Of a stretch of 42,251 bases of DNA, positions 8,157 through 15,648 are shown in pieces. Below the pieces are notes generated by a model that was not told the origin of the DNA, searched no databases, and saw nothing but the letters and a program-made list of their open reading frames with translations. The position numbers and the translations under genes were made by a program. The stretch is from NCBI GenBank assembly GCA_002398875.1, contig DHCC01000041.1:57983-100233 (forward strand), in the 5' to 3' direction. How positions within the stretch are numbered: the first letter of the stretch is position 1; the number at the start of each line of letters is the position of its first letter. This stretch comes from Bacteroidales bacterium UBA4912. Lineage in GTDB: Bacteria; Bacteroidota; Bacteroidia; Bacteroidales; Dysgonomonadaceae.

Positions 8157-9071
8157 TTATTCTTCCCTTGATAAAATTTTCGCAATACGGATTAGCTCTT
8201 CGTCCCAGTTATAGTTTAACGGATCAATATCAAACACTTCGGTTCCTACTTCAGAAGCAATAACTTCTGCGTTCTTTTTATCAAAACCTTTCTGCATAAA
8301 AAGGGTGTTGATGTTCTCTTTTCTTGCAACATCAACCAACTCTCTGATCTGAGCAGGCGATGGGTTTTTTCCTTCAAACTCTATACTGTGCTGATGCAAG
8401 TTGTAATCATTTGCAAAATAGCTTAAAGCGGGATGATATATCATGAATGCTCTACCCGGCATATCCTTCAGAACATTGCTAATCAGCGAGTCTGTACTAT
8501 CCACCTTAGCCATAAATCTATCAAAATTGATTCGAAACATTTCCTCATTCTTCGGATATGCAGATATCAAAGCATCGAGCATATTCTTAGAGAAAATCTT
8601 CACAGCTTTTGGAGATGACCACACATGCGGGTCCATTGATTCATTTGTATTATTTTCACCACTTTGAGTCTCGTGATTTTGGTTATCGTGACTATCACTT
8701 TGAATGTGCTGATGACCAATCATCAGATCAATTCCTTCTGAACAGTCAACAATCAGAACGTCAGGGTTATTTTCTGCTAAACGAGTGCTCCACGCTCTTT
8801 CGAAGCCAAGATCACCCACTTTGAAATAAATCTTACTCTTTGCCATATTCAGCATCACTGAAGGAGCCGGTTCATAAGTCTCGGGACTTGTTCCTGGAGG
8901 AACAAGAGTATTTATTTTGTATGTATCACCTGCAATCTGTTCTAAGAAGTAGCGCTGTGGTTCAATCGTAACCGTCAATAAATCCTTCTCATCGCTACCC
9001 TTCGTTTTGGAAGATGAATTGCAGGAAATGAATAGTAAGATTACTAATAGGAAAGGAAGATATTTTTGCAT
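8157..9071 (-). CDS. znuA: Zinc ABC transporter substrate-binding lipoprotein (ZnuA-like)
   Basis: A 304-residue cluster A-I solute-binding protein. The N-terminal signal ends in the lipobox FISC (Cys17), so it should be a lipoprotein. A His/Asp-rich loop (from IGHQHIQSDSHDNQNH to about residue 145) is typical of zinc-specific members. Metal ligand regions are DPHVW and the YHPAL segment with His, plus the late Asp in DIDPLNY. The first ligand motif, usually SPHxYEP, reads SPETYEP, so Glu replaces His. I believe this is seen in other Bacteroidetes homologues, but it could affect metal preference. It is first gene of a znuA-znuC-DUF456 unit. Confidence 0.9.
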   Translation of the reverse strand: MQKYLPFLLVILLFISCNSSSKTKGSDEKDLLTVTIEPQRYFLEQIAGDTYKINTLVPPGTSPETYEPAPSVMLNMAKSKIYFKVGDLGFERAWSTRLAENNPDVLIVDCSEGIDLMIGHQHIQSDSHDNQNHETQSGENNTNESMDPHVWSSPKAVKIFSKNMLDALISAYPKNEEMFRINFDRFMAKVDSTDSLISNVLKDMPGRAFMIYHPALSYFANDYNLHQHSIEFEGKNPSPAQIRELVDVARKENINTLFMQKGFDKKNAEVIASEVGTEVFDIDPLNYNWDEELIRIAKILSREE

Positions 9072-9087
9072 CTTGTTAATTTGTAGA

Positions 9088-9095
9088 CAAATGTA
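9088..9095 (-). promoter_or_regulatory. Putative -7 promoter element for znuA
   Basis: The minus strand reads TACATTTG, a TAnnTTTG match, 16 nt upstream of the znuA start codon. The same 8-mer precedes the GH140 gene (29616-29623). No convincing Zur box could be recognised by eye. Confidence 0.5.
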
Positions 9096-9176
9096 ATAAA
9101 TTTCATGCTTTGATTGAAATAGTAAACAAAGATTTCATAAATTTGTTTATGGGAGCCATGTTACAACTGAATAATC

Positions 9177-9213
9177 TAACGCAATAGCCGTTACTGTAAT
9201 GGCCATTGCGTTA
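9177..9213. repeat. 37-bp imperfect palindrome, copy A
   Basis: Left arm TAACGCAATAGCCGTTAC (9177-9194), centre T (9195), right arm GTAATGGCCATTGCGTTA (9196-9213); 16 of 18 positions pair. It sits 33 nt before the mnmD start codon. A second copy of exactly the same length lies at 11296-11332, upstream of the facing ATPase gene. Read in the sense direction of each gene, the two copies agree at 31 of 37 positions. It could be an operator, a hairpin in the leader RNA, or the end of a mobile unit. Confidence 0.85.
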
Positions 9214-9246
9214 ATAAAATCGTATAATTTACTTAATAAGTATAAA

Positions 9247-9972
9247 ATGCAGCATAATATAATTACAACTGATGATGGTTCACACACACTCTTTGTGCCT
9301 GAACTGAATGAACATTACCATTCAACTAACGGCGCAATTCAAGAATCTAATCATGTTTTTATCGAAGCGGGATTTAGACATTATTTAAATCAATCGGGAA
9401 GTGATCATCAACAACATCCTCAAACAGAGATAAATATTCTTGAGATTGGATTTGGTACAGGATTAAATGCTTTTCTGACTTTGCTCGAAGCTAAAAAGCG
9501 ATCTATTAAAGTGTTTTACCATAGCGTGGAACTCTACCCTATTACTATTGAAGAAGCACAGAAACTCAATTACAGTGAGTTAGTGAAAAAGCCTGAGCAT
9601 GAGCTATCATCCAGAGTCCCCGATGACGCTTTCCTGAAACTTCACTCATCACCTTGGAAAAAGGCTGTTGAAATTACTCCCTCCTTCACTCTTTTAAAAC
9701 AGAAGTATGATTTTAGTAAACCCGAAGAATTCAAATCAAACCGACTATTCAACCTTATCTATTTTGATGCATTTGCTCCAGAAAAACAACCTGATATGTG
9801 GATACAAGAGATATTCAGTAAAATATATTCTCTTTGTGATATAAATGCTGTTTTCACTACTTATTGTGCAAAAGGAGTTGTTAGAAGAATGCTCCAAACT
9901 GCCGGTTTTAAGATGGAAAGATTACCAGGTCCTCCTGGAAAGAGGGAGATTTTGAGAGGTAATGTAGTTTAA
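9247..9972 (+). CDS. mnmD: tRNA 5-methylaminomethyl-2-thiouridine methyltransferase (MnmD-like)
   Basis: From ATG 9247 this is a 241-residue SAM-dependent methyltransferase of the MnmC N-terminal-domain type (DUF752), which completes the mnm5s2U modification of wobble uridine in tRNA. Motifs are EIGFGTGLNAFL (SAM-binding glycine loop), HSVELYP, YFDAFAPEKQPDMW (catalytic DAFxP), TYCAKGVVRRML and the C-terminal GPPGKREILRG. It is a stand-alone MnmD without the oxidase domain of E. coli MnmC. An in-frame ATG at 9199 falls inside the palindrome and would add 16 unconserved residues, so I chose 9247. Its stop is 3 nt from the stop of the convergent ATPase gene. Confidence 0.9.
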   Translation: MQHNIITTDDGSHTLFVPELNEHYHSTNGAIQESNHVFIEAGFRHYLNQSGSDHQQHPQTEINILEIGFGTGLNAFLTLLEAKKRSIKVFYHSVELYPITIEEAQKLNYSELVKKPEHELSSRVPDDAFLKLHSSPWKKAVEITPSFTLLKQKYDFSKPEEFKSNRLFNLIYFDAFAPEKQPDMWIQEIFSKIYSLCDINAVFTTYCAKGVVRRMLQTAGFKMERLPGPPGKREILRGNVV

Positions 9973-9975
9973 AGT

Positions 9976-11283
9976 TTACATATCTTCCAAGGATAATCCT
10001 CTATATTCAATAATATAACGAGGAAATTTTGATGTAATATTTATAGATTTCTTTTTCAATAACTCAATATTAATTTTTTTTGGATTTCGTTTCACCTCAT
10101 AAAACTCCAGACGCATATCCATTTCATTAACGGCTACAATGTCAATCTCATTTTCACCTTTATTATCCCAATAACCCTGAATATCTGAGTATTGCTTTGC
10201 TTCAATCAGTTTCTGACGAAAGTACTTTTCTAAAACTATACCTGAAAACCCTTCGTAATCACGTTCAACAATATCTCTGACATAATCATAATTTGAAATC
10301 TCAATTGCACTACGGTACTTATAATTAAAACGAAACCAGAAATTAAGAAAATTGTCCTCAATTCTATACCTGTTATTTCTACTGCCTTCCTTTGCCATAA
10401 AAGGACGTATGCGTTTTATAATATTAAAATCATTCTCTAAACGATCCAGATAACCACCAACAGAAATATTTAGGATACTCTCTATAGAGCTGCGGTCGTT
10501 CTTAGAAGAAGCAATCAATGAAAGAATTGAAAAATAATTACCATAATCTTTTCCAAACTCTTCAATTAAAACATCACGTCCCTCATTAAGAAAAAATGAA
10601 TTATCCTTAAACATTTCATCTAATATTGCAGATTTAGTGAATGCCTCGCAAATTACAAGCAATTCAATATATTTAGCAACACCGCCTGTAACCATATAAA
10701 AAGCCAATAAATCCTCATTAGAATAATCTGTATTATAATCACTGAGAATCTCTTTAATAGTTTTTATATCAAAAGGTTTCAACATAATTTTCGAAGTAGC
10801 CCTACCAAACAGAGGCTCCTTGGAGTTCTCAAAAATACGCTTCATCATAGAATAGATTGAACCACACAAAATCAAGTTCAATTTGCTCTTATCCTTAAAA
10901 GAATCCCAGATATTTTGCATATCACTGAAAACCGACCTGTTTATATTTTCAAACTCTTGAAATTCATCAATTACTAAAGTGAAATTAATTTTCTCGGACA
11001 ATTGCATAATCGTCTGAAACAAATCTGCGAATCGTTGAAAATTTCCCATTGAAAATCCCAATTTCTCCTGCACTTCAAGTGTAAACTCATTACACAAAAG
11101 AGCTTCGTTTTTCTTTGCAATAAAAAAATAAAGCACAGGTGTCTGTTTGAAAGCAACTTTCAATAGAGTAGTTTTACCCACCCTGCGTCTACCCACAACA
11201 GTGGTCATCTGCGCCGATGTTGCAGAACGAGATTCAATATTCTGCAAGATTTCAATCTCCTTGTTCCTGTCATAAAATTTCAT
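9976..11283 (-). CDS. ATP-binding protein: archaeal-type AAA ATPase with C-terminal DUF234 nuclease-like domain
   Basis: From ATG 11283 this gives 435 residues. The ATPase half has Walker A GRRRVGKT (31-38) and Walker B LVIDE (103-107). The C-terminal half resembles DUF234: NFLNFWFRFNYKYRS, then an EID (379-381) ... EVK (396-398) arrangement like a PD-(D/E)xK nuclease site. Such ATPases are scattered, often multicopy and probably mobile in Bacteroidetes and archaea; their function is not settled. The open frame extends upstream to 11346 and reads through the 37-bp palindrome (giving NAMAVTVMTVT), but homology begins at MKFYDRNKEIE. It sits alone, facing mnmD, and looks accessory compared with its neighbours. 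Confidence 0.85.
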   Translation of the reverse strand: MKFYDRNKEIEILQNIESRSATSAQMTTVVGRRRVGKTTLLKVAFKQTPVLYFFIAKKNEALLCNEFTLEVQEKLGFSMGNFQRFADLFQTIMQLSEKINFTLVIDEFQEFENINRSVFSDMQNIWDSFKDKSKLNLILCGSIYSMMKRIFENSKEPLFGRATSKIMLKPFDIKTIKEILSDYNTDYSNEDLLAFYMVTGGVAKYIELLVICEAFTKSAILDEMFKDNSFFLNEGRDVLIEEFGKDYGNYFSILSLIASSKNDRSSIESILNISVGGYLDRLENDFNIIKRIRPFMAKEGSRNNRYRIEDNFLNFWFRFNYKYRSAIEISNYDYVRDIVERDYEGFSGIVLEKYFRQKLIEAKQYSDIQGYWDNKGENEIDIVAVNEMDMRLEFYEVKRNPKKINIELLKKKSINITSKFPRYIIEYRGLSLEDM

Positions 11284-11295
11284 ATAACTGACATT

Positions 11296-11332
11296 TAACG
11301 TAACGGTCATTACTGTAACCGCCATTGCGTTA
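11296..11332. repeat. 37-bp imperfect palindrome, copy B
   Basis: Left arm TAACGTAACGGTCATTAC (11296-11313), centre T (11314), right arm GTAACCGCCATTGCGTTA (11315-11332); 13 of 18 positions pair. It is 12 nt upstream of the ATPase start codon (11283) and is in frame with it. Its outer right arm (CCATTGCGTTA) is identical to that of copy A. Confidence 0.85.
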
Positions 11333-11491
11333 GCAAATATATGCAAATAATAAACATAAACAATGAAATATAATAAAAGACAATTAAAACTTAATTCAGG
11401 TATTAATTGAAAATCAGTAACTGAACAAGATTCCGATCTGTTTGTTTTTTAATTAATTATTTCTTTTATACCAACTTTTAAATTCAAACGT

Positions 11492-12217
11492 ATGAAACTT
11501 AAATATATATTTCTTTCTATTGGAATTATGCTTACTAATCTGATAGTTGCTTCCAATTTTGAAACCGACACCTTTAAAACCTCATCAAACAAAGATGTTG
11601 TAATTACTTTCATTAAACATGGCTCGCTAATGCTCACCTACGAAGGTATGCATATACAAGTTGACCCAGTAATGATGTTTGCCGACTACTCCACTTTCCC
11701 AAAGGCTGATTTTATCCTGATAACACATGAGCATGGTGATCATCTTGATACTAAAGCAATAGACAATCTAACAAAAGAAAATACAAGATTAATACTTAAT
11801 CAATCGAGTCGTGACATTATCTCAAAAGGTGATGTGATGAAAAACGGTGATAAGTTGCAGTTGAAAGAAGATATTCATCTTGAAGCTTTTCCGGCATACA
11901 ATACTACAGAAGGAAGAGAAAAATTCCATCCACTACATCGTGATAACGGATATATTTTAACTATCGACGGTTTACGAATTTATATCGCAGGGGACACTGA
12001 AGATATTCCTGAATTGTGGGATTTGAAAAATATTGATGTTGCTTTCTTGCCAGTAAACCAACCCTACACAATGACTGTAGAGCAAGCTGTTAATGCAGCC
12101 GGAATGTTTTCACCAAAAGTCCTTTATCCATATCACTTCGGTGACACTTACGTTAATCTTCTAAAAACGAAATTGCAAAATACAGATATTGAAGTTCGTA
12201 TAAGAAAAATGGAGTAA
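11492..12217 (+). CDS. MBL-fold metallo-hydrolase, exported
   Basis: A 241-residue metallo-beta-lactamase-fold protein similar to the UPF0173/YtkL-like L-ascorbate-6-phosphate lactonase superfamily. It has an N-terminal signal peptide (MKLKYIFLSIGIMLTNLIVAS), then VDPV, the metal motif THEHGDH with downstream YIAGDTED (bridging Asp) and YPYHFGDT (last His). Signal plus fold indicates a periplasmic hydrolase; the substrate is unknown. It is a separate unit between the accessory ATPase and DUF2200. Confidence 0.88.
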   Translation: MKLKYIFLSIGIMLTNLIVASNFETDTFKTSSNKDVVITFIKHGSLMLTYEGMHIQVDPVMMFADYSTFPKADFILITHEHGDHLDTKAIDNLTKENTRLILNQSSRDIISKGDVMKNGDKLQLKEDIHLEAFPAYNTTEGREKFHPLHRDNGYILTIDGLRIYIAGDTEDIPELWDLKNIDVAFLPVNQPYTMTVEQAVNAAGMFSPKVLYPYHFGDTYVNLLKTKLQNTDIEVRIRKME

Positions 12218-12227
12218 ATCAATTCAA

Positions 12228-12261
12228 TTTGTATTTTCACCTAATCCAACTTGTATCTTTT
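12228..12261 (+). promoter_or_regulatory. Near-consensus promoter for the DUF2200 gene
   Basis: TTTG at 12228-12231 and TATCTTTT at 12254-12261 (one mismatch to TAnnTTTG) are separated by 22 nt, close to the Bacteroidetes -33/-7 arrangement, and lie 34 nt before the start at 12296. Confidence 0.4.
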
Positions 12262-12295
12262 ACCTAAAATATTCTATTTTCATTAAAACAATATT

Positions 12296-12679
12296 ATGCA
12301 AACTACCCCCGAACACAACGAAAAGATTGCAAAAATCACATTTGCATCTGTCTATCATCATTATCTAACTAAGGTTGAGATAAAAGGAAGAACCAAAGAG
12401 GAGCTTCTGCAGGTAATAGAATGGCTTACCGGATATAATGAAAATAAACTACATGAACTGATTGAAAATAAGGCTACATTAAAAGAATTCTTTGAGAATG
12501 CAGAACTTAACCCAAATGCTCAATTGATTACAGGTATGATATGCGGCTACAGGATTGAAAAAATTGAGAATCCTGTCACACGGCAAACCCGTTATCTTGA
12601 CAAACTGGTGGATGAGCTTGCAAAGGGAAAGAAGATGGAGAAAATACTCAGAAGGACACAATCTTTTAGTGAACAATAA
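12296..12679 (+). CDS. DUF2200 domain-containing protein
   Basis: A 127-residue cytosolic protein matching DUF2200: conserved segments IAKITFASVYHHYLTKVE, GRTKEELLQVIEWLTGY, NAQLITGMICGYRIEKIENP and MQKIRYLDKL-like RQTRYLDKLVDELAKGK. Function is unknown; the family is widespread in bacteria as a single small gene. No signal peptide or membrane segment. It precedes the exporter operon by about 50 nt and could be co-transcribed with it, but nothing in the sequences links them. Confidence 0.88.
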   Translation: MQTTPEHNEKIAKITFASVYHHYLTKVEIKGRTKEELLQVIEWLTGYNENKLHELIENKATLKEFFENAELNPNAQLITGMICGYRIEKIENPVTRQTRYLDKLVDELAKGKKMEKILRRTQSFSEQ

Positions 12680-12730
12680 GTTTGCCTAAGTGCAAATTTA
12701 TGTTTTCTTTTGTTGTCTCAAATCAATTTT

Positions 12731-13423
12731 ATGGATATAGCTGCACGACTTTCAGGTGCCGGCAAGGAGTATAAAACCGGAGAATCTACTATCGTTGCTC
12801 TGCAACCTACAACAACCGAGTTCAGGACGGGTGAGATAACTCTTCTTGTTGGTCCTTCCGGATCAGGCAAAACTACCCTTTTATCACTTCTTGGGTCTGT
12901 AATCTACCCAACAATGGGGAAAGTATGGGTGGGGGATACCTGTGTTAACGACCTATCTGAAAAAGAGTTAGCCAACCTGCGCTTACAACATATTGGTTTT
13001 GTTTTTCAGGGTTTCAATCTGCTTGCACCGCTAAATGCCCTTGAAAATGTAATGCAGCCACTTTTGCTTCAGGGTGTGAAACGAAAAGAGGCAAAAAGTA
13101 GAGCAATGAAACTAATCAGACAGTTTGGAATGGAAGACAGGATACATAATCTTCCAAAAAACCTTAGCGGTGGCCAGCAACAGAGAATAGCGATTGCACG
13201 CTCGTTGATTACTGACCCTCAACTGATTCTTTGTGATGAGCCTACTGCTTCACTGGACCATAAAAGTGCCAAAATGGTTATGGAGATGCTGAGTCAGCTC
13301 TCTATGGATAATCGGGCAGTTATTGTTGTAACTCATGACGTAAGACTAAAAAAGTATGCCGACAGAACTATTTACGTGTCGGAAGGCAGAATAAGCGAAA
13401 CTGCCATTGAGGATGATTTCTAA
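12731..13423 (+). CDS. ABC exporter ATP-binding protein (DevA/LolD-like)
   Basis: A 230-residue ABC ATPase with Walker A GPSGSGKT (41-48), the Q-loop VFQGFNLL, signature LSGGQ (145-149), Walker B LILCDEP (165-171) and the VTHD switch. This sequence class powers MacB/LolCDE/DevC-type permeases. A TTG at 12710 is in frame, but ATG 12731 (MDIAARLSG) is the natural start. The final codons (ATT GAG GAT GAT TTC TAA) are the first unit of a 19-bp tandem repeat that continues downstream. It is the first of four genes forming a tripartite exporter. Confidence 0.9.
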   Translation: MDIAARLSGAGKEYKTGESTIVALQPTTTEFRTGEITLLVGPSGSGKTTLLSLLGSVIYPTMGKVWVGDTCVNDLSEKELANLRLQHIGFVFQGFNLLAPLNALENVMQPLLLQGVKRKEAKSRAMKLIRQFGMEDRIHNLPKNLSGGQQQRIAIARSLITDPQLILCDEPTASLDHKSAKMVMEMLSQLSMDNRAVIVVTHDVRLKKYADRTIYVSEGRISETAIEDDF

Positions 13424-13477
13424 GATTGAGAATAAATTCCAAGATTGAGGATGAATTCCAAGATTGAGGATGATTGT
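13406..13477 (+). repeat. 19-bp tandem repeat, about 3.8 units
   Basis: Units are 13406-13424 (ATTGAGGATGATTTCTAAG), 13425-13443 (ATTGAGAATAAATTCCAAG), 13444-13462 (ATTGAGGATGAATTCCAAG) and a partial one at 13463-13477. The first unit contains the last codons and stop of the ABC ATPase gene. The rest of the 132-bp gap before the next gene is AT-rich and shows nothing recognisable. Confidence 0.85.
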
Positions 13478-13555
13478 AATAAAGAAGAAGATTTTTAATA
13501 TTTATAAGTATATCAGAATTGAGTTTAATTTTAAAGACTAAGAAATCAAATACAG

Positions 13556-14485
13556 ATGAACAAAAAAACAGTACTTTTTTTATCCATACTTATGTTATTC
13601 TCCTGTATAAGTAAACAGGAAAAAGATGAACCTGAAGATACTACAATTGCACCATCATATATCGTAGGAATTGGCAAAGTGTTACCTCAGGGAGGGATTG
13701 TTGAACTGGCTGCCCCTGCATCGGGCATAGTTAAAAAGATAAATGTTAATCCGGGAAATGATATAAGTCGTGGAGATCTTATTCTTACTCTTTACAATGG
13801 TGATGAAGAGCTGTCGATAAAGGAGGCTGATCTACGCATTCAAACTCAGGAGATAGCTGTTGAATCAGCTAAGATAATACTGGATCAGGAGCGAATTGCT
13901 CATGCTGATCATAAGCGTAAACTGGAAGATACTAAAGAATTACTTGGTGTAGGTGCTACTACCGGTGAAAATGTAAGAACTATGCAAAGTGAATTCGACC
14001 AGAAAGCAGAACTGCTTAAAAAGCTGGAAAATGACTATCGGCTTCAACAGTCACAGCTCAGTGAGCTAAGAAATCAGCGTGCTTTAAGAGTAAATGATTT
14101 GGAGAAGACACAATTCCGTTCGCCGATAGATGGGACACTTCTGGATATATCACCACTCGAAGGTGAAGCAGTAAGTATGCACCAGCAATACGGCAGGCTT
14201 TCTCCCGACAAACCGCTGGTAGTAATGGTAGAAATAGATGAGCTGTTTGCTGACAAACTTGAAATGGGTCAAGCTTGCCAAATCAACCTGCATGGTGATT
14301 CTGAAGTATCTGCAACAGGTAAAATCAGCAGAATATCACCCGACCTGAAAAAGAAATCTCTTTTCTCAGACAGCGGAACTGATCTTGAAGATCGACGTGT
14401 ACGTGAAATAGAAGTTTCCCTGGATGAGATAAACAAAACACTTTTTATCGAATCTAAAGTGGAATGCAGGGTACAAATAAACTAA
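13556..14485 (+). CDS. HlyD-family membrane fusion protein (DevB-like)
   Basis: A 309-residue periplasmic adaptor linking an inner-membrane ABC exporter to an outer-membrane channel. The N-terminus is a lipoprotein signal (LMLFSCIS, Cys at about 17). It is followed by a lipoyl/barrel-sandwich half (GIVELAAPASGIVKKINVNPGNDISRG), a long alpha-hairpin with heptad-like pattern (about residues 85-185), the second lipoyl half (FRSPIDGTLLDISPLEGEAV) and a beta-barrel. This matches the DevB branch of HlyD proteins. The permease gene starts 6 nt after its stop. Confidence 0.87.
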   Translation: MNKKTVLFLSILMLFSCISKQEKDEPEDTTIAPSYIVGIGKVLPQGGIVELAAPASGIVKKINVNPGNDISRGDLILTLYNGDEELSIKEADLRIQTQEIAVESAKIILDQERIAHADHKRKLEDTKELLGVGATTGENVRTMQSEFDQKAELLKKLENDYRLQQSQLSELRNQRALRVNDLEKTQFRSPIDGTLLDISPLEGEAVSMHQQYGRLSPDKPLVVMVEIDELFADKLEMGQACQINLHGDSEVSATGKISRISPDLKKKSLFSDSGTDLEDRRVREIEVSLDEINKTLFIESKVECRVQIN

Positions 14486-14491
14486 CCGAAT

Positions 14492-15628
14492 ATGTTATCT
14501 ACTGCCTTTAAGTTTGTTCGCTTTGAAAAGTCCAAGAGCATGGGCATACTCACTGCAATTGTCATCAGCATTTATCTGATTGGCATTGAACTGGGAATGT
14601 TCTTTTATCTTGCAGATATCATAGGAGGGATTGTTGGTAATTCAAATCCACAGTACGCTCAGGTATTTGTGGTCAAAAAGCAGACTGAGAACGTTAATCA
14701 GTTATCCACTTTCGATATCAGGTGGGTAAACCAGATTAGAAGCATTGATGGGGTGAGTGATACGCACGGACTTGTGCTAACCAATGTTTCTGTAAGATTC
14801 CCTAATGGTAAAGATGCTCCTGCAATGATAATTGGTAGTGATTACCCCAAACTGGCAGCAGGCCCTTATCCTGATCTGGTACATTTAGGATCCGTTGAGA
14901 GCCTTGCTGTACCACAGGTTGTGTCTACCGATATATATGATAATAAAACATTGCGATACGATGTGGAGCTGGGAACACGCTTTGAAATAAATGGCAAGTC
15001 AGCAACTACAGGAGTAATTACAAAAGATGCAAAGGGTTTTACTTCTCCCCTGATATATACGACTGCCGACAAGGCTCGTTACTATTCGGGAATGTCACCT
15101 ACACAGGTAAGCGGGATTATTGTTACTGTTCCTGATGCTACTAAAATAGAGTCGGTGACCTCAAAAATCAACCAAATCGCACCCGACCTGAAAGCGTGGC
15201 CTGCTGAAGATATAAGAACAGCTACAATAGTAAACGTGATGACTGCCAACAATATGGGAATGAGTTTCGCTACGTTGGTACTGTTCGGAATTATCAGCGG
15301 ATTCTTTATTATCGGACTAACTATGTATTCAGTAACTTATGATCGTATAAAGGATTACGGTACGCTGAAAGCAATCGGGGCTTCAGGCGGATACATAACC
15401 CGTCTGGTAATCACACAGTCAGTTATTTATGCCATAATAGGCTATTTTGTCTCTCTCGTATTATTAATAATTTCAAAGATCGGTATGGCTAAAGGGGGAC
15501 TAATAATTAGTCTAACCCCTGCCCTGTTAAGTTTCCTGTTTCTTACAACTCTGATTATCTCCGTGGGCAGCTCCTATTTTTCTATCCGTAAGCTAAGAAA
15601 AGTAGAGCCATCATCAGTATTCAGGTAA
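14492..15628 (+). CDS. ABC exporter permease (DevC/FtsX-type)
   Basis: A 378-residue MacB-like permease with the expected layout: one N-terminal membrane segment (about 17-45), a long periplasmic domain (about 50-250) and three C-terminal membrane segments. The FtsX signature YDRIKDYGTLKAIGASGGYITRLV follows the second segment. It pairs with the ATPase at 12731 and the adaptor at 13556. DevC-type systems export glycolipids in cyanobacteria; the substrate here is unknown. Confidence 0.88.
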   Translation: MLSTAFKFVRFEKSKSMGILTAIVISIYLIGIELGMFFYLADIIGGIVGNSNPQYAQVFVVKKQTENVNQLSTFDIRWVNQIRSIDGVSDTHGLVLTNVSVRFPNGKDAPAMIIGSDYPKLAAGPYPDLVHLGSVESLAVPQVVSTDIYDNKTLRYDVELGTRFEINGKSATTGVITKDAKGFTSPLIYTTADKARYYSGMSPTQVSGIIVTVPDATKIESVTSKINQIAPDLKAWPAEDIRTATIVNVMTANNMGMSFATLVLFGIISGFFIIGLTMYSVTYDRIKDYGTLKAIGASGGYITRLVITQSVIYAIIGYFVSLVLLIISKIGMAKGGLIISLTPALLSFLFLTTLIISVGSSYFSIRKLRKVEPSSVFR

Positions 15629-15648
15629 TATTTAAATAATAAAACTAA

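Noticed and set aside
9072..9176. Zur operator before znuA
   Set aside because: No recognisable inverted-repeat motif was found; only a promoter-like element is clear.
9199..9246. Upstream ATG start of mnmD
   Set aside because: It lies in the palindrome and adds 16 residues that do not resemble the family; the start at 9247 is preferred.
11284..11346. Upstream extension of the ATPase reading frame
   Set aside because: The extension is encoded by the 37-bp palindrome and flanking bases and gives a low-complexity MAVTVMTVT string; the family homology starts at 11283.
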